From assembly GCA_937868205.1 (NCBI GenBank), contig CALMMC010000136.1:1-36104 (forward strand): DNA of 36,104 nucleotides. Direction: 5' to 3'. Within the stretch, counting starts at the first letter, position 1; every line of letters starts with the position of its first letter. This DNA comes from JAAZPG01 sp012797375 (GTDB lineage Bacteria > Acidobacteriota > Aminicenantia > Aminicenantales > UBA4085). A model generated the notes under the pieces. The model had not been told where the DNA came from. It ran no database searches and was given only the letters and a program-made list of their open reading frames with translations. Positions 6,926-15,550 of the stretch are shown here, in pieces. Made by a program: the position numbers and the translations under genes.

Positions 6926-8149
6926 TCAACCGGTTTCCCCGGCGGCCGCCCGGCCGGCCAATGTCCCCGAGGCCCAAGCCCAGGAGAGATTGAATCCTCC
7001 GCGCGGTCCCTGGACGTCGAGAATTTCCCCGGCGAAATAGAGTCCGGGCGCTTTTTTCGAGGACAGCCTCTCCCGGTCGATTTCCCCCGCATCCACTCCG
7101 CCGCTCGTGAATTCGGCCTCGTTCCAGCCCCGGGTTCCCTGAACGGCGAACCGCTTGCCTTTAAGGACCGCGGCGAGAGCGGCCGCCGTTCGGGCCGGAC
7201 GGGGGGGGCCGCCGGGGATCAAGCCGGCGATGGTCCGGCCGAATTTTTCCGGCAGGAGGCCGGAAACGAGATCCGCCGCTCCCCACCCGCCCTCCAAGCG
7301 GCGGGCGAGCTCGGCGGACAGGGCTTCGGCGCTCATGTCCGGGAGCAAGTCCAGGACGACTTCGGCTCGGGCCTTTTTCCCCCGATGAAGAGCGATTGAA
7401 ATGTCCGTGCTGACGTCGAGAACGGCCGTTCCGGAAAGGCCGTAGGCGGTGAAGAGGACGTCCCCAAGCGCCTCGGCCGCCCGCCGCCCGTCGATCCAGG
7501 CTTCCGCTTGGGCCCGGACTCTCTGGCCCTGGAGAAAGTGGCACCAGGGGTCCCGGACGAGGAGGGGGACGCAGCTGGGAACGGGCTCAATCAGGCGATG
7601 GCCGGCGGTCCGGGCCAGGGCGTAGGCGCTGCCGTCCGACCCGAGGGCGGGATAGGACCGGCCTCCCCCGGCCAGGATGAACGCCCGGGCCTCGATCGTC
7701 CGGCCGTCGGACGCGGCCGCGCGCGAGGCCTCTGCGCTCCGGATGATGGAAACGGCCTCGAATCCCGGGATGACGCTCACCCTCCGGCGGCGGACCTCCA
7801 TTTCCAGGACCTTAAGCACCGAGGCGGCCTGATTGGTCGCCGGGTAGAGACGGTCTCCGTCGGACACGATCCGGAGGCCGAGCCCTTCGAAAAACGAGAC
7901 GATCTCCCGGGTTCCGAAACGGGCCAGGACCGAGGCGACGAGGCCGGGGTTCGTCGAATGAAAGAGGCCCGGATCCAGGCGCTCGTTGCCGAGGTTGCAC
8001 CGTCCTCCGCCCGTGATCAAGATCTTTTTTCCCAGGCGGGGCATCCGGTCGACGATCGCGACCGAGCGGCCTTCCCGGGAGGCGGCGATCGCCGCCGTCA
8101 AGCCGGACGCCCCCCCGCCGACAACGGCGATATCAAAGGGCGCGCGCAT
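6926..8149 (-). CDS. HI0933/BaiN-family NAD(P)/FAD-dependent flavoprotein
   Basis: About 407 residues from the ATG at 8149. FDIAVVGGGASGLTAAIAAS is the N-terminal FAD-binding Rossmann loop, followed by RLGKKILITGGGRCNLGN, the GGGRCN motif diagnostic of the HI0933-like family (Pfam), and LAGGGRSYPALGSDGSAYALA. The C-terminus, LYFAGEILDVQGPRGGFNLSWAWASGTLAG, is the closing FAD segment, with GGFNL as family signature. Members are soluble oxidoreductases; most have no known substrate. An in-frame ATG at 8167 would add six residues; neither start has a clear Shine-Dalgarno. Just upstream is a perfect stem, CCGGCTT (8172-8178) with AAGCCGG (8183-8189). Confidence 0.88.
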   Translation of the reverse strand: MRAPFDIAVVGGGASGLTAAIAASREGRSVAIVDRMPRLGKKILITGGGRCNLGNERLDPGLFHSTNPGLVASVLARFGTREIVSFFEGLGLRIVSDGDRLYPATNQAASVLKVLEMEVRRRRVSVIPGFEAVSIIRSAEASRAAASDGRTIEARAFILAGGGRSYPALGSDGSAYALARTAGHRLIEPVPSCVPLLVRDPWCHFLQGQRVRAQAEAWIDGRRAAEALGDVLFTAYGLSGTAVLDVSTDISIALHRGKKARAEVVLDLLPDMSAEALSAELARRLEGGWGAADLVSGLLPEKFGRTIAGLIPGGPPRPARTAAALAAVLKGKRFAVQGTRGWNEAEFTSGGVDAGEIDRERLSSKKAPGLYFAGEILDVQGPRGGFNLSWAWASGTLAGRAAAGETG

Positions 8150-8167
8150 GCGGCAAGCATACTGCAT

Positions 8168-8463
8168 TCGACCGGCTTCGCCAAGCCGGGTCGCCGGTTT
8201 GTCAAGGCAACTGGATCAAGGGGACCCGCTTCCAGGAAGAGGACGTCGAAGGCAGGACATGATCACGCCGCCGAAACAGATGGGCCGCCGGCTCAGCCGG
8301 ACGGCAGCTATGTCCGATTGTTGTCCGAGCCGGGGCGACGGCCGGAATGATTTTCCGAGGGATGATCCGGCCGTGGCCGAAAACGTCCCGAAGATCATCG
8401 GCGGGGTCCGCTGCGTCCTTCCGGGCGCGCGAGGGCCCGTCTTGAAGGCCGGATTGCCTGGGA
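8168..8463. other. Gap of about 300 bases with no supported gene
   Basis: Between the flavoprotein and zinc-ribbon genes, both minus strand. The reading frames here show only Arg/Pro/Gly-rich composition typical of non-coding frames in G+C-rich DNA. The only structure seen is the seven-base-pair hairpin at 8172-8189. A TTGACA on the minus strand at 8205-8200 has no matching -10. Confidence 0.5.
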
Positions 8464-8664
8464 TTATGATTTGCGCGGCGTGGCTCCGTCGGCGCAGGGA
8501 CCGTCCTCGTCGCCCGTTCGGGCCGATTCGGCGGAAACGGGGACCGTGCAGACGGGAAGGGGCTCGGGCGTCATGGCCGATCCGCAGCAGGTTGGAACGG
8601 ACGCCGAGGTCGGGGCCGAGGCCTTGGCCCCGCAGGCGGGGCAAACGTACGTCGTTTCCTTCAT
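8464..8664 (-). CDS. Small zinc-ribbon-like protein
   Basis: A 66-residue protein. CPAC (C8, C11) and TCCGSAM (C26, C27) make a CxxC...CCG pattern like the short zinc-ribbon/rubredoxin-type proteins that end CCGKPM, with one more cysteine at 39. The tail is Ser/Glu/Asp-rich and probably disordered. GGAGAG lies seven bases before the ATG, and an extended -10 (TGCTATAAT) precedes it. Metal binding is inferred from the cysteines. Function unknown; no partner is evident, though ispH and the polyprenyl synthase lie upstream on the same strand. Confidence 0.65.
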   Translation of the reverse strand: MKETTYVCPACGAKASAPTSASVPTCCGSAMTPEPLPVCTVPVSAESARTGDEDGPCADGATPRKS

Positions 8665-8684
8665 GGTTTTTCTCTCCAGGAAAT

Positions 8685-8693
8685 ATTATAGCA
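8685..8693 (-). promoter_or_regulatory. Extended -10 promoter of the zinc-ribbon gene
   Basis: Minus strand TGCTATAAT, with TATAAT at 8690-8685, is an extended -10. The -35 is weak. The predicted leader is about 15 bases. Confidence 0.55.
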
Positions 8694-8765
8694 GGCTTGC
8701 TTCCCGCCGTCCCGTGCTCCGCCTCGGGACGTCCGCGGCTTCGGCGGAGAAGAACGCCGCCCGGT

Positions 8766-9827
8766 TCAGGCTTTCCGTTTGAGGCTCGAGGCGAGCAGCT
8801 CCGAGAGGGCGGTTTTCATCGACGGAGGAAGCGAGGCCTCCCGGATCCGCCGGGCGCAGCGTCCGGCGATCCGGCGGACATCCGCCTCGATCCGTTCCGG
8901 GATCTTTTCGGTCCGGAGAAGGGCGTTGAGGCGGGAGATATCCCCGGCCGCGGGGCGGCGTTTTCCGAACAGGGCGGCGGCCCGGGGTCCACGGGCCCGG
9001 CTCAAGTAAAAATAATAAAGGGTCTTTTTCCCTTCCCCCACGTCGGAGCCGACGGGTTTTCCCGTGGTTGAGGGACTGCCGAACATGCCGATCTCGTCGT
9101 CCTTGATCTGGAAAACGAGCCCCAAATCGAGGCCGATGTCTTCGAGACCCCGGATCGCGCTCTGTCCGGCGCCAGCCAAGAGGGCTCCGGCCGCGAGCGG
9201 CAGCGAATAGGTGTACCGGGCGGTCTTGAAGGCATAGAGGCGGTAGATGCCGGCTCGGGATACGGGCCGGCGGATCCGGCCGGAATAGACGTCCTGGACC
9301 TGGGCCGGACCGACATGGGCCAGCTCGCGGCCGAACAGCGAGAGAACCCGGGCTTTATCCGGGGCGGGAGCGGCCAGAGAGGCGAGGATCTCCAGGCCCA
9401 TGAAAATCAGCACGTCGCCGGCGCACAGGGCGGCCGCCCGGCCGAAGCCCGGGGCGTCGTTTACGCCCTTCCGCCGGGCCTGAGCCGCGTATTGGACATG
9501 GATGCTCGGCTTTCCGCGGCGGAGCGGATCATCGTCCATGATGTCGTCATGGATGAGGAAGGCCGAGTGGAAAAGCTCCATGGCCGCGGCCGCCTTAACC
9601 GCGTCCGGGCCGGCTTTTCCGCCGAGCCGGTCATGGGCGATCAGGATCAGGCCGCCGCGGATCATTTTCCCGCCGAGGACGAACGGCCGGATGCGCCGGG
9701 TGAAATCCGCGCCCCAGGCGTTGACCGCGGCCAAGCCGGCCGCCCGGCCGTCGAAATAGCGCGAGAGGCATCGCGCGATCCGCTTCCGGCTCTTTTCGAA
9801 ATCGCGATCCAATGTTGATCCGGTCAT
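8766..9827 (-). CDS. Polyprenyl (geranylgeranyl/farnesyl-type) diphosphate synthase
   Basis: A 353-residue trans-isoprenyl diphosphate synthase that condenses isopentenyl diphosphate with an allylic diphosphate. The first aspartate-rich motif is DDIMDD (D94, D95, D98), followed by PLRRGKPSIH. The second region, near residue 240, reads FQIKDDEIGMFGSPSTTGKPVGSDVGEGKKTL: it has DDEIG instead of DDxxD, a form also seen in actinobacterial-type GGPP synthases. Two residues before DDIMDD (LIH) are small or medium-sized, so chain length cannot be read by eye. Its ATG overlaps the ispH stop (ATGA), so the two isoprenoid genes are co-translated. Product could be a quinone tail precursor or a C15/C20 diphosphate. 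Confidence 0.9.
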   Translation of the reverse strand: MTGSTLDRDFEKSRKRIARCLSRYFDGRAAGLAAVNAWGADFTRRIRPFVLGGKMIRGGLILIAHDRLGGKAGPDAVKAAAAMELFHSAFLIHDDIMDDDPLRRGKPSIHVQYAAQARRKGVNDAPGFGRAAALCAGDVLIFMGLEILASLAAPAPDKARVLSLFGRELAHVGPAQVQDVYSGRIRRPVSRAGIYRLYAFKTARYTYSLPLAAGALLAGAGQSAIRGLEDIGLDLGLVFQIKDDEIGMFGSPSTTGKPVGSDVGEGKKTLYYFYLSRARGPRAAALFGKRRPAAGDISRLNALLRTEKIPERIEADVRRIAGRCARRIREASLPPSMKTALSELLASSLKRKA

Positions 9828-10705
9828 CGGCTTTTTGTCTCCCTCTCCAAGCGGCGCCGGAGCCGGGCGACGGTCCGGTCGATGACGTCCATCGGCGTGC
9901 TAGCCCCCGACAGAACATAGAACTTCCGGCCTTGTCCGAGCGGAAGACCGTCGACGTCCTCCGGCCGGCTGACCAGGCGGGTCCGCCGGTTCCCCGCGCC
10001 GGCGATCGACATCAGGTTGCGGGTGTTGGCGCTGGCCGGGGAGCCGATGACGATGACGCCGTCATAGCGGGCGGCTTGGATGCGGGCGTCCCGCTGGCGG
10101 TCTGAGGTCGGTTTACAGATCGTGTTTTCGAACCGGACGTCGGGGACGAAACGGCGGATTTTCCTCAGGATGGCGTCGGCCTCGGCCCGGATGAACGTCG
10201 ACTGGATGACCACTCCGGCCCGGTCGACGCCCCGGAAAAATCCCCGGCCGGCTTCCTCCGGCGTGCCCAGGATGAGAGCGTTTTCGACCTGCCCGGCGAT
10301 TCCCTGGACTTCTTCGTGCCGGCGGTCGCCGATGATGATGACGCGGCGGCCTTCGCCGGCCAGCCGCCGGGCCCGGGCTTGGATATCCTTGACCATGGGG
10401 CAAGTCGTGTCGACGAAGGAGATGCCCGAGGCCTTGATCTCGCTCAAACGAGAGGCTGGTATCCCATGGCTCTGGATGATCAGCAGGCCGTCCCCGGCCA
10501 AGCGGTGGTCGTCGATGGTCTTGAATCCGCGGCGTTTCATCCGGTTGAGGACGATTTCGTTATGGACGACCTTGCCCAGAAGATAAATCTTTTTCCCCGG
10601 CTGCTCGAGCCGGAGCTTTTCAATGATTTTGAGAGTCCGGTTGACCCCGCCGCAGAAGCCGACATAGGGCGAAACGTCGACCTTGGGAGACGCGGATTTA
10701 TTCAT
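9824..10705 (-). CDS. ispH: 4-hydroxy-3-methylbut-2-enyl diphosphate reductase
   Basis: A 293-residue iron-sulfur enzyme for the last step of the MEP pathway, making isopentenyl and dimethylallyl diphosphate. The three cluster cysteines are C18 (GFCGGVNRTL), C102 (DTTCPMVKD) and C196 (ICKPTSDRQ). Substrate-binding HNEIVLNRM and QSHGIP are present, and the length fits the family. The start at 10705 has AGGAAA upstream and puts GFC near the N-terminus as usual. Two earlier in-frame ATGs (10741, 10768) would add a basic extension. A 22-codon open frame (10806-10738) with GAAGGGAAG before its ATG ends in an ATGA overlap with the 10741 ATG, so the longer form cannot be excluded. Confidence 0.92.
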   Translation of the reverse strand: MNKSASPKVDVSPYVGFCGGVNRTLKIIEKLRLEQPGKKIYLLGKVVHNEIVLNRMKRRGFKTIDDHRLAGDGLLIIQSHGIPASRLSEIKASGISFVDTTCPMVKDIQARARRLAGEGRRVIIIGDRRHEEVQGIAGQVENALILGTPEEAGRGFFRGVDRAGVVIQSTFIRAEADAILRKIRRFVPDVRFENTICKPTSDRQRDARIQAARYDGVIVIGSPASANTRNLMSIAGAGNRRTRLVSRPEDVDGLPLGQGRKFYVLSGASTPMDVIDRTVARLRRRLERETKSR

Positions 10706-10836
10706 CGGCCGTTTCCTGGAGCTTTTTGAATGATTCGTCATCGGGGCTTTCGCCGACCGCCGGGACATAAGCGGCCGAGGCCGCCATGATCAGTACGGCG
10801 GCGCATCTTCCCTTCGGGGATCATATCCAATAAAAA

Positions 10837-10865
10837 TTTATACCAAAGGAATCCGACGGATACAA
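10837..10865 (-). promoter_or_regulatory. Promoter of the ispH-polyprenyl synthase operon
   Basis: Minus strand TTGTAT (10865-10860), a 17-base spacer ending TGG, and TATAAA (10842-10837). It is four of six at -35, five of six at -10, with an extended TGn. Start near 10830. Confidence 0.6.
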
Positions 10866-11214
10866 GAAGGCCGGCGCCTCGTTGGATTGCGGATTGATCC
10901 CGCCTTTCCCAGACAAACGGGAAACGCTCTTTATCGAGATTCGCGAGGCCGATGACGTTCATGCCGGATTTATGGAATCCCCGTCCCCGGGCGATCAACT
11001 TTTCATTCGGGCGACGGATTTCTTTTTCGGACTCAAAACGATGATCCGTATTGGGAGAAAAAAGGACGCGTCCGCCCGAGGGGATCGTCGCCAAAGGACG
11101 ATCCTCGCGATTCTCTTCAGCCGGCGGATTGACGACTCGGCATTTCGCCCGCCACGGCCGCTTTTTGCGCTTCACCGGGGGCTTTCCCGGCTTCGACACG
11201 GCGGTGGCGGCGAT
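10866..11214. other. Gap with no supported gene between ispH and gdhA promoters
   Basis: About 350 bases between the two divergent promoters. A 116-codon plus-strand frame (10882-11232) and a minus-strand frame exist, but neither has a ribosome site or a recognisable sequence. I see nothing further here. Confidence 0.5.
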
Positions 11215-11243
11215 TTGACTTATCCGCCCTGAAAAGCTAGAAT
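11215..11243 (+). promoter_or_regulatory. Promoter of gdhA
   Basis: TTGACT (11215-11220), a 17-base spacer and TAGAAT (11238-11243). Both boxes are identical to those of the endopeptidase promoter at 182-209. The predicted leader is about 95 bases. Confidence 0.7.
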
Positions 11244-11343
11244 CAATGACTCCCTGAAACGGAAAATTTCGCCTTGACGAGAACCGAACATCAGGGGGAA
11301 AGACCGTCATCATCTCACTTTCATCATCATAGGAGGAGACCCG

Positions 11344-12627
11344 ATGGAGAAACCCTTCAACGCTTTCGAGATGGCTCAGAAACAATTCGACGCGGCGGCC
11401 GATAAGCTCGGCCTGGACCAGGCGACCCGCGAACTGCTCCGCAACCCCCTGCGCGAATACCATGTCCTGATCCCTGTCCGCATGGACGACGGGAGCACCA
11501 AGGTTTTCCGGGGATACCGGGTTCAGCACAGCGACGCCCGCGGTCCCTGCAAGGGCGGCGTCCGTTTTCACCCCCATGAGACCGTCGACACCGTTCGGGC
11601 CCTGGCGATGTGGATGAGCTGGAAAACCGCCGTCGTCGACATCCCCCTGGGCGGGGGCAAAGGCGGCGTCATCTGCGACCCGCACAACCTCAGCGACCGG
11701 GAGCAGGAAGGCATCTGCCGCGGCTGGGTCCGCCAGCTTGCTTTCAACATGGGCCACGAGCAGGATATTCCGGCGCCCGATGTCATGACCCACGGCCAGC
11801 ACATGCTCTGGATGATGGACGAGTTCGAGCGCATCCGCGGGGCCAAGTTCCCCGGTTTCATCACCGGCAAGCCCGTCGGCATGGGAGGTTCGCTCGGACG
11901 GAAGGAAGCCACCGGCTTCGGCGTGATCTTTACCGTCCGGGAAGCGATGAAGGAGCTCGGCATCGACATTAAGAAAGCGGTCGGCGCTTTCCAGGGCTTC
12001 GGCAACGTCGCCCAGCACGCCGTCAAGCTTTTCAAGGAATACGGCGGCAAGCCGATCTGCGTCGCCTGCTGGGACCAAGCCGACCAGACGTCCTACACCT
12101 TCCGGCGGGAAAGCGGCATCGACCCCGACGAGCTCGTGGCCATCACCGACAAGTTCGGAACCATCGACAAGGCCAAGGCCCGTCAGGCCGGCTATGAGAT
12201 CCTCCCGGGCGATGCCTGGATCGAGCAGGAAGCGGACCTTCTCGTGCCGGCGGCTTTGGAAAACCAAATCACCGCGGCCAATGTCGGCAAGATCCACAAG
12301 CGAGTCCGGATCATCGCCGAGGCGGCCAACGGCCCGACGACGCCCGACGCCGACGCCGAGATCATCAAGCGCGGCATTTTCGTGATCCCCGACTTCCTCT
12401 GCAACGCCGGCGGCGTGACCTGCAGCTATTTCGAGCAGGTTCAGTGCAACATGAACTATTTCTGGCCCCAGGATGAAGTCCTCTCCAAGCTGGACGAAAA
12501 AATGACGGTCGCCTTCAAGGCCGTCTCCGAGCTGGCCCGGAAAAAGAACATTTATATGCGCGATGCCGCTTACTTGATCGCGGTGACGCGTGTCGCCGAG
12601 GCCAGCCACAAGCGCGGCTGGGTATGA
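11344..12627 (+). CDS. gdhA: Glutamate dehydrogenase
   Basis: A 427-residue Glu/Leu/Phe/Val dehydrogenase family member, interconverting glutamate with 2-oxoglutarate and ammonia. RGYRVQHSDARGPCKGGVRFHP carries the first substrate lysine, IPLGGGKGGVICDP the catalytic-lysine region, QDIPAPDVMT the family's Asp motif, and GAFQGFGNVAQHAVKL the Rossmann GxGxxxA dinucleotide site. AEAANGPTTPDAD and CNAGGVTCSYFEQVQ complete the fold. The length is typical of the hexameric type used for amino-acid breakdown. NAD versus NADP preference is not clear by eye. AGGAGGAG precedes the ATG. With the peptidases nearby, a role in peptide fermentation is plausible. Confidence 0.95.
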   Translation: MEKPFNAFEMAQKQFDAAADKLGLDQATRELLRNPLREYHVLIPVRMDDGSTKVFRGYRVQHSDARGPCKGGVRFHPHETVDTVRALAMWMSWKTAVVDIPLGGGKGGVICDPHNLSDREQEGICRGWVRQLAFNMGHEQDIPAPDVMTHGQHMLWMMDEFERIRGAKFPGFITGKPVGMGGSLGRKEATGFGVIFTVREAMKELGIDIKKAVGAFQGFGNVAQHAVKLFKEYGGKPICVACWDQADQTSYTFRRESGIDPDELVAITDKFGTIDKAKARQAGYEILPGDAWIEQEADLLVPAALENQITAANVGKIHKRVRIIAEAANGPTTPDADAEIIKRGIFVIPDFLCNAGGVTCSYFEQVQCNMNYFWPQDEVLSKLDEKMTVAFKAVSELARKKNIYMRDAAYLIAVTRVAEASHKRGWV

Positions 12628-12661
12628 TTCCGGCGTCCCGTCGTTTTTCCTAGATCGCTGC

Positions 12662-12698
12662 GCGGCCCCGCCCCCGAAGGCGGGGCCGCTTTTTTTTT
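12662..12698 (+). terminator. Strong hairpin plus T-tract between gdhA and the ATP-grasp gene
   Basis: An 11-base-pair all-but-perfect G+C stem, GCGGCCCCGCC (12662-12672) with GGCGGGGCCGC (12679-12689), loop CCCGAA, then nine T (12690-12698). The next gene's Shine-Dalgarno begins directly after the T-tract. Confidence 0.92.
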
Positions 12699-12712
12699 CG
12701 GGGAGGTGAGGC

Positions 12713-15505
12713 ATGAGCCTTCGCGAGTCGGACGTCCCCAAAGGCCCGCTGCGGGAGCGGGTCAAGGAGTTGGAGTGCCTCCAGGCCATCGTCACCGTCA
12801 TCGAAACGCCCGGCCTGTCCTCGGACAAGATGCTCCAGCGGATCGTCGACGTCATCCCCTCCGGCTGGCAGCATCCGGAGCGGTGCCGGGCCCGGATCAA
12901 GATCCATAAGGCGGTTTTTCACACCCCTGGATTCGTCGAGACGCCCTGGATGCAGCGCGTCCCCCTCCGGGCCCGCGGGGAGACGATCGGGGCGCTGGAA
13001 GTCTGCTACACCGGCCCGGGCGGCTCCCCCCAGGAAAACGCCTTCCTCCTCGAGGAGAAGAAGCTCATCGACCTGATCGGCAACCGGCTCGGCCGCTTGA
13101 TCGAGGAGGGCGAAGGCGCCGGCCGGGCGGCCGCGGCCGGACCCGCCGAGGAATTCCCCGGAAAACGAAAACCCGAATGGCGGGTGATCATGGATCTCTT
13201 GAGAGAGACCGATCCGATGCTCTACCGGCGGGTTCTCCGGCGGCTGATGAACCATCTCCACTGGCAGGGCATCCCCGGCGTCCAAGGGTTGCTGTTCCAC
13301 CTGACCCCGGAATCTTACTCCCGGGCCGAGGCCGGACCCGATGAAAACCAGCCCCAGCCCGTCCAAAGCGTCGAACGCCTGAGCAAGGTCTTCGAGGAAG
13401 CCCTTTGGATCGCCTCCCTGGCCCTGACGGACGCCGAGCTTTCGGACCTCCTCAAGCAGTGGATGCGGCAGGACAAGCTCGGCTTTTTCATGGTGGCCAC
13501 GGAAAAGCGGGAGATTTCCGTCGTTGAGATCAAGGAGATCCTCAACCGGTTCTGCCGCTCGACGGGCGAGGACGAACAGTCCCTCTCTCCGGCCGACGAC
13601 CTCCAAGCCCGGATCGCCCTCATCCGCCGCTTCCTCAGCGAGCGTCTTCCCTTCATCCGGATCGCCCGCGATTTCATGACCATCCACGATTTCGGGCGGC
13701 TGCTGCCCCGCGTCTTCGGCCCGACCTCGGGCACCGGGAAGCTGGGGGGGAAATCCGCGGGCATGATCCTGGCCGAGCATATCCTCCGCCAGAAAGCCCA
13801 GTCCGACCCGGCCGTCGGGACGATCAAGATCCCGGAGTCCTGGTTCATCACGTCCGACGGGGTGATGGATTTCATCCATTATAACTACTTGGAGGATTTC
13901 CAGAGCTTCAAGTTCCGTCCGATCGAGGAGATCCGCCACAACTACCCCTACCTGGTCCAGGTCTGCAAGCAGTCTTTCTTTTCGCCCGACATGCTCGCCC
14001 AGCTCAAGCTCATTCTCGACGACGCCGGCGGGGATCCGCTGATCGTCCGGTCCTCCAGCTTGCTCGAGGACAGCCGGGGATCGGCGTTCTCCGGCAAGTA
14101 CCGGAGCCTTTTTCTGGCCAACACGGGGACGAAGGAGGAGCGGCTGGACGCCCTGACCGACGCCGTGGCCGAGGTCTATGCCTCCATTTTCAACCCCGAC
14201 GCGATCGAATACCGGGCGGAGCGGGGCCTGCTGGATTACTACGAGGAAATGGGCGTCCTCATCCAGCAGGTCGTGGGGACGCGGGTCGGAAAGTATTTCT
14301 TCCCGGCGTTCTCCGGCGTGGCCTTCAACAACAACGAGTTCCGCTGGTCGCCCCGGATCAAGCGGGAGGACGGCGTGCTGCGGTTGGTGACCGGTCTGGG
14401 GACCCGGGCCGTCGACCGGGTCGGCAATGATTACCCCCTGCTGGTCAGCCCCGGCCAGCCGGGCATCCGGGTCAACGTCATGCCCGACCAGGTGATTCAT
14501 TATTCCCAGAAGGCGATCGACGTCATCAACCTGGAAACCCGCCGCTTCGAGACGCATGCGATCGAGGAGCTCCTCAAGGAAATCGGCGCGGATTTCCCCA
14601 TCTGGGACCGCCTCTTTTCGGTCTGGGACGGCCAGTCCGTCCGCCGGGCCAACCGGGTCTTGGACCAGCCTGACCAGGATTCCGTCGTCGCCACGTTCGA
14701 TGGTCTTTTGACCGGGACGCCGTTCCTTCTCCAGATGCGGGAAATCATGCGCGTCCTGAAGGAGATCTTCGGGATCCCGATGGACGTCGAGTTCGCCCAT
14801 GACGGCCGGGATCTCTACATCCTCCAGTGCCGGCCGCAGAGCCGTCTGGACGACGAGGAAGCGATCGCCATCCCGGCCATGATCCCCGACGAAGGCAAGC
14901 TGTTTTCGGCCAGGAAATACATCACCAACGCCGATGTCCGGGGCATTCGGACGATCGTCTACGTCGATCCCGAGGGATACGGCCGGATCGCCTCCCTGGC
15001 CGACATGGGAGCCGTCGGCGACGCGGTTTCCCGGCTCAATTCCTTCCTGCCCCGGAAATCCTTCATCCTGATGGGGCCGGGCCGGTGGGGCAGCCGGGGG
15101 GATATCCGGCTGGGCGTGCGGGTCGCCTATTCGGACATCAATAATTCGGCCATGCTGGTTGAAATCGCCCGGAAGGTCGGCGAATACGTGCCCGAATTGT
15201 CCTTCGGAACGCACTTCTTCCAAGACTTGGTCGAGGCCCGGATCCGCTATTTGGCTCTCTATCCCGACGACCGGGATGTGATTTTCGCCTGGGACTTTTT
15301 CCGCAAATCACCGAATGTCCTGACCCGCTACCTGCCGGAATACGCGTACCTGGCCCCGGTGCTTCGGGTGATCGACGTGCCTGAGACGGCCGACGGCCGG
15401 GAGCTGCGGGTGATCATGGACGGCGATCGGGAGACGGCCCTCGGCTTCCTCTGCGATCCGACGAAGGGCCGGGGCGAGGAAACAGGCGATGCGGGATTGC
15501 TTTAA
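12713..15505 (+). CDS. GAF-like sensor fused to a PEP-synthase/PPDK-type ATP-grasp domain
   Basis: A 930-residue cytoplasmic protein. Residues about 15-145 (ELECLQAIVTVIETPGLS, then IPSGWQHPERCRARIKI and GALEVCYTG) resemble the GAF-like input domain found in front of bacterial sensor kinases and cyclases. A helical middle part follows. From about 335, FGPTSGTGKLGGKSAG, IVRSSSLLEDSRGSAFSGKY (from 444) and LQCRPQS (about 704) are the PPDK N-terminal ATP-grasp motifs of PEP synthase and pyruvate phosphate dikinase. The phospho-His swivel domain and the PEP/pyruvate TIM barrel are absent, replaced by about 200 unassigned residues (KYITNADVRGIRTIVYVD; FILMGPGRWGSRGDIR). It cannot be an ordinary PEP synthase. 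GGGAGGTGAG precedes the ATG. Confidence 0.82.
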   Translation: MSLRESDVPKGPLRERVKELECLQAIVTVIETPGLSSDKMLQRIVDVIPSGWQHPERCRARIKIHKAVFHTPGFVETPWMQRVPLRARGETIGALEVCYTGPGGSPQENAFLLEEKKLIDLIGNRLGRLIEEGEGAGRAAAAGPAEEFPGKRKPEWRVIMDLLRETDPMLYRRVLRRLMNHLHWQGIPGVQGLLFHLTPESYSRAEAGPDENQPQPVQSVERLSKVFEEALWIASLALTDAELSDLLKQWMRQDKLGFFMVATEKREISVVEIKEILNRFCRSTGEDEQSLSPADDLQARIALIRRFLSERLPFIRIARDFMTIHDFGRLLPRVFGPTSGTGKLGGKSAGMILAEHILRQKAQSDPAVGTIKIPESWFITSDGVMDFIHYNYLEDFQSFKFRPIEEIRHNYPYLVQVCKQSFFSPDMLAQLKLILDDAGGDPLIVRSSSLLEDSRGSAFSGKYRSLFLANTGTKEERLDALTDAVAEVYASIFNPDAIEYRAERGLLDYYEEMGVLIQQVVGTRVGKYFFPAFSGVAFNNNEFRWSPRIKREDGVLRLVTGLGTRAVDRVGNDYPLLVSPGQPGIRVNVMPDQVIHYSQKAIDVINLETRRFETHAIEELLKEIGADFPIWDRLFSVWDGQSVRRANRVLDQPDQDSVVATFDGLLTGTPFLLQMREIMRVLKEIFGIPMDVEFAHDGRDLYILQCRPQSRLDDEEAIAIPAMIPDEGKLFSARKYITNADVRGIRTIVYVDPEGYGRIASLADMGAVGDAVSRLNSFLPRKSFILMGPGRWGSRGDIRLGVRVAYSDINNSAMLVEIARKVGEYVPELSFGTHFFQDLVEARIRYLALYPDDRDVIFAWDFFRKSPNVLTRYLPEYAYLAPVLRVIDVPETADGRELRVIMDGDRETALGFLCDPTKGRGEETGDAGLL

Positions 15506-15550
15506 TCCCCGGACCGGGCCGACGGGCGGTCCGGAGGCAAGGACCGGCCG

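Noticed and set aside
8172..8189. CCGGCTT-CGCC-AAGCCGG hairpin before the flavoprotein gene as a terminator
   Set aside because: No T-tract on either strand; a single seven-pair stem is expected by chance in such G+C-rich DNA.
8216..8644. 142-codon minus-strand frame overlapping the zinc-ribbon gene
   Set aside because: The overlapped gene has a better ribosome site, a promoter and a cysteine pattern; this frame has none.
10882..11232. 116-codon plus-strand frame between ispH and gdhA
   Set aside because: No ribosome site, Arg/Pro/Gly-rich composition, no recognisable motif, and it overlaps the -35 of the gdhA promoter.
10738..12900. 720-codon minus-strand frame across gdhA
   Set aside because: Antisense shadow of gdhA; long antisense frames are expected in G+C-rich genes.
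12650..15223. 857-codon minus-strand frame across the ATP-grasp gene
   Set aside because: Asp/Gly/Pro/Val-rich antisense shadow with no family motif; the plus frame has clear ATP-grasp motifs and a ribosome site.
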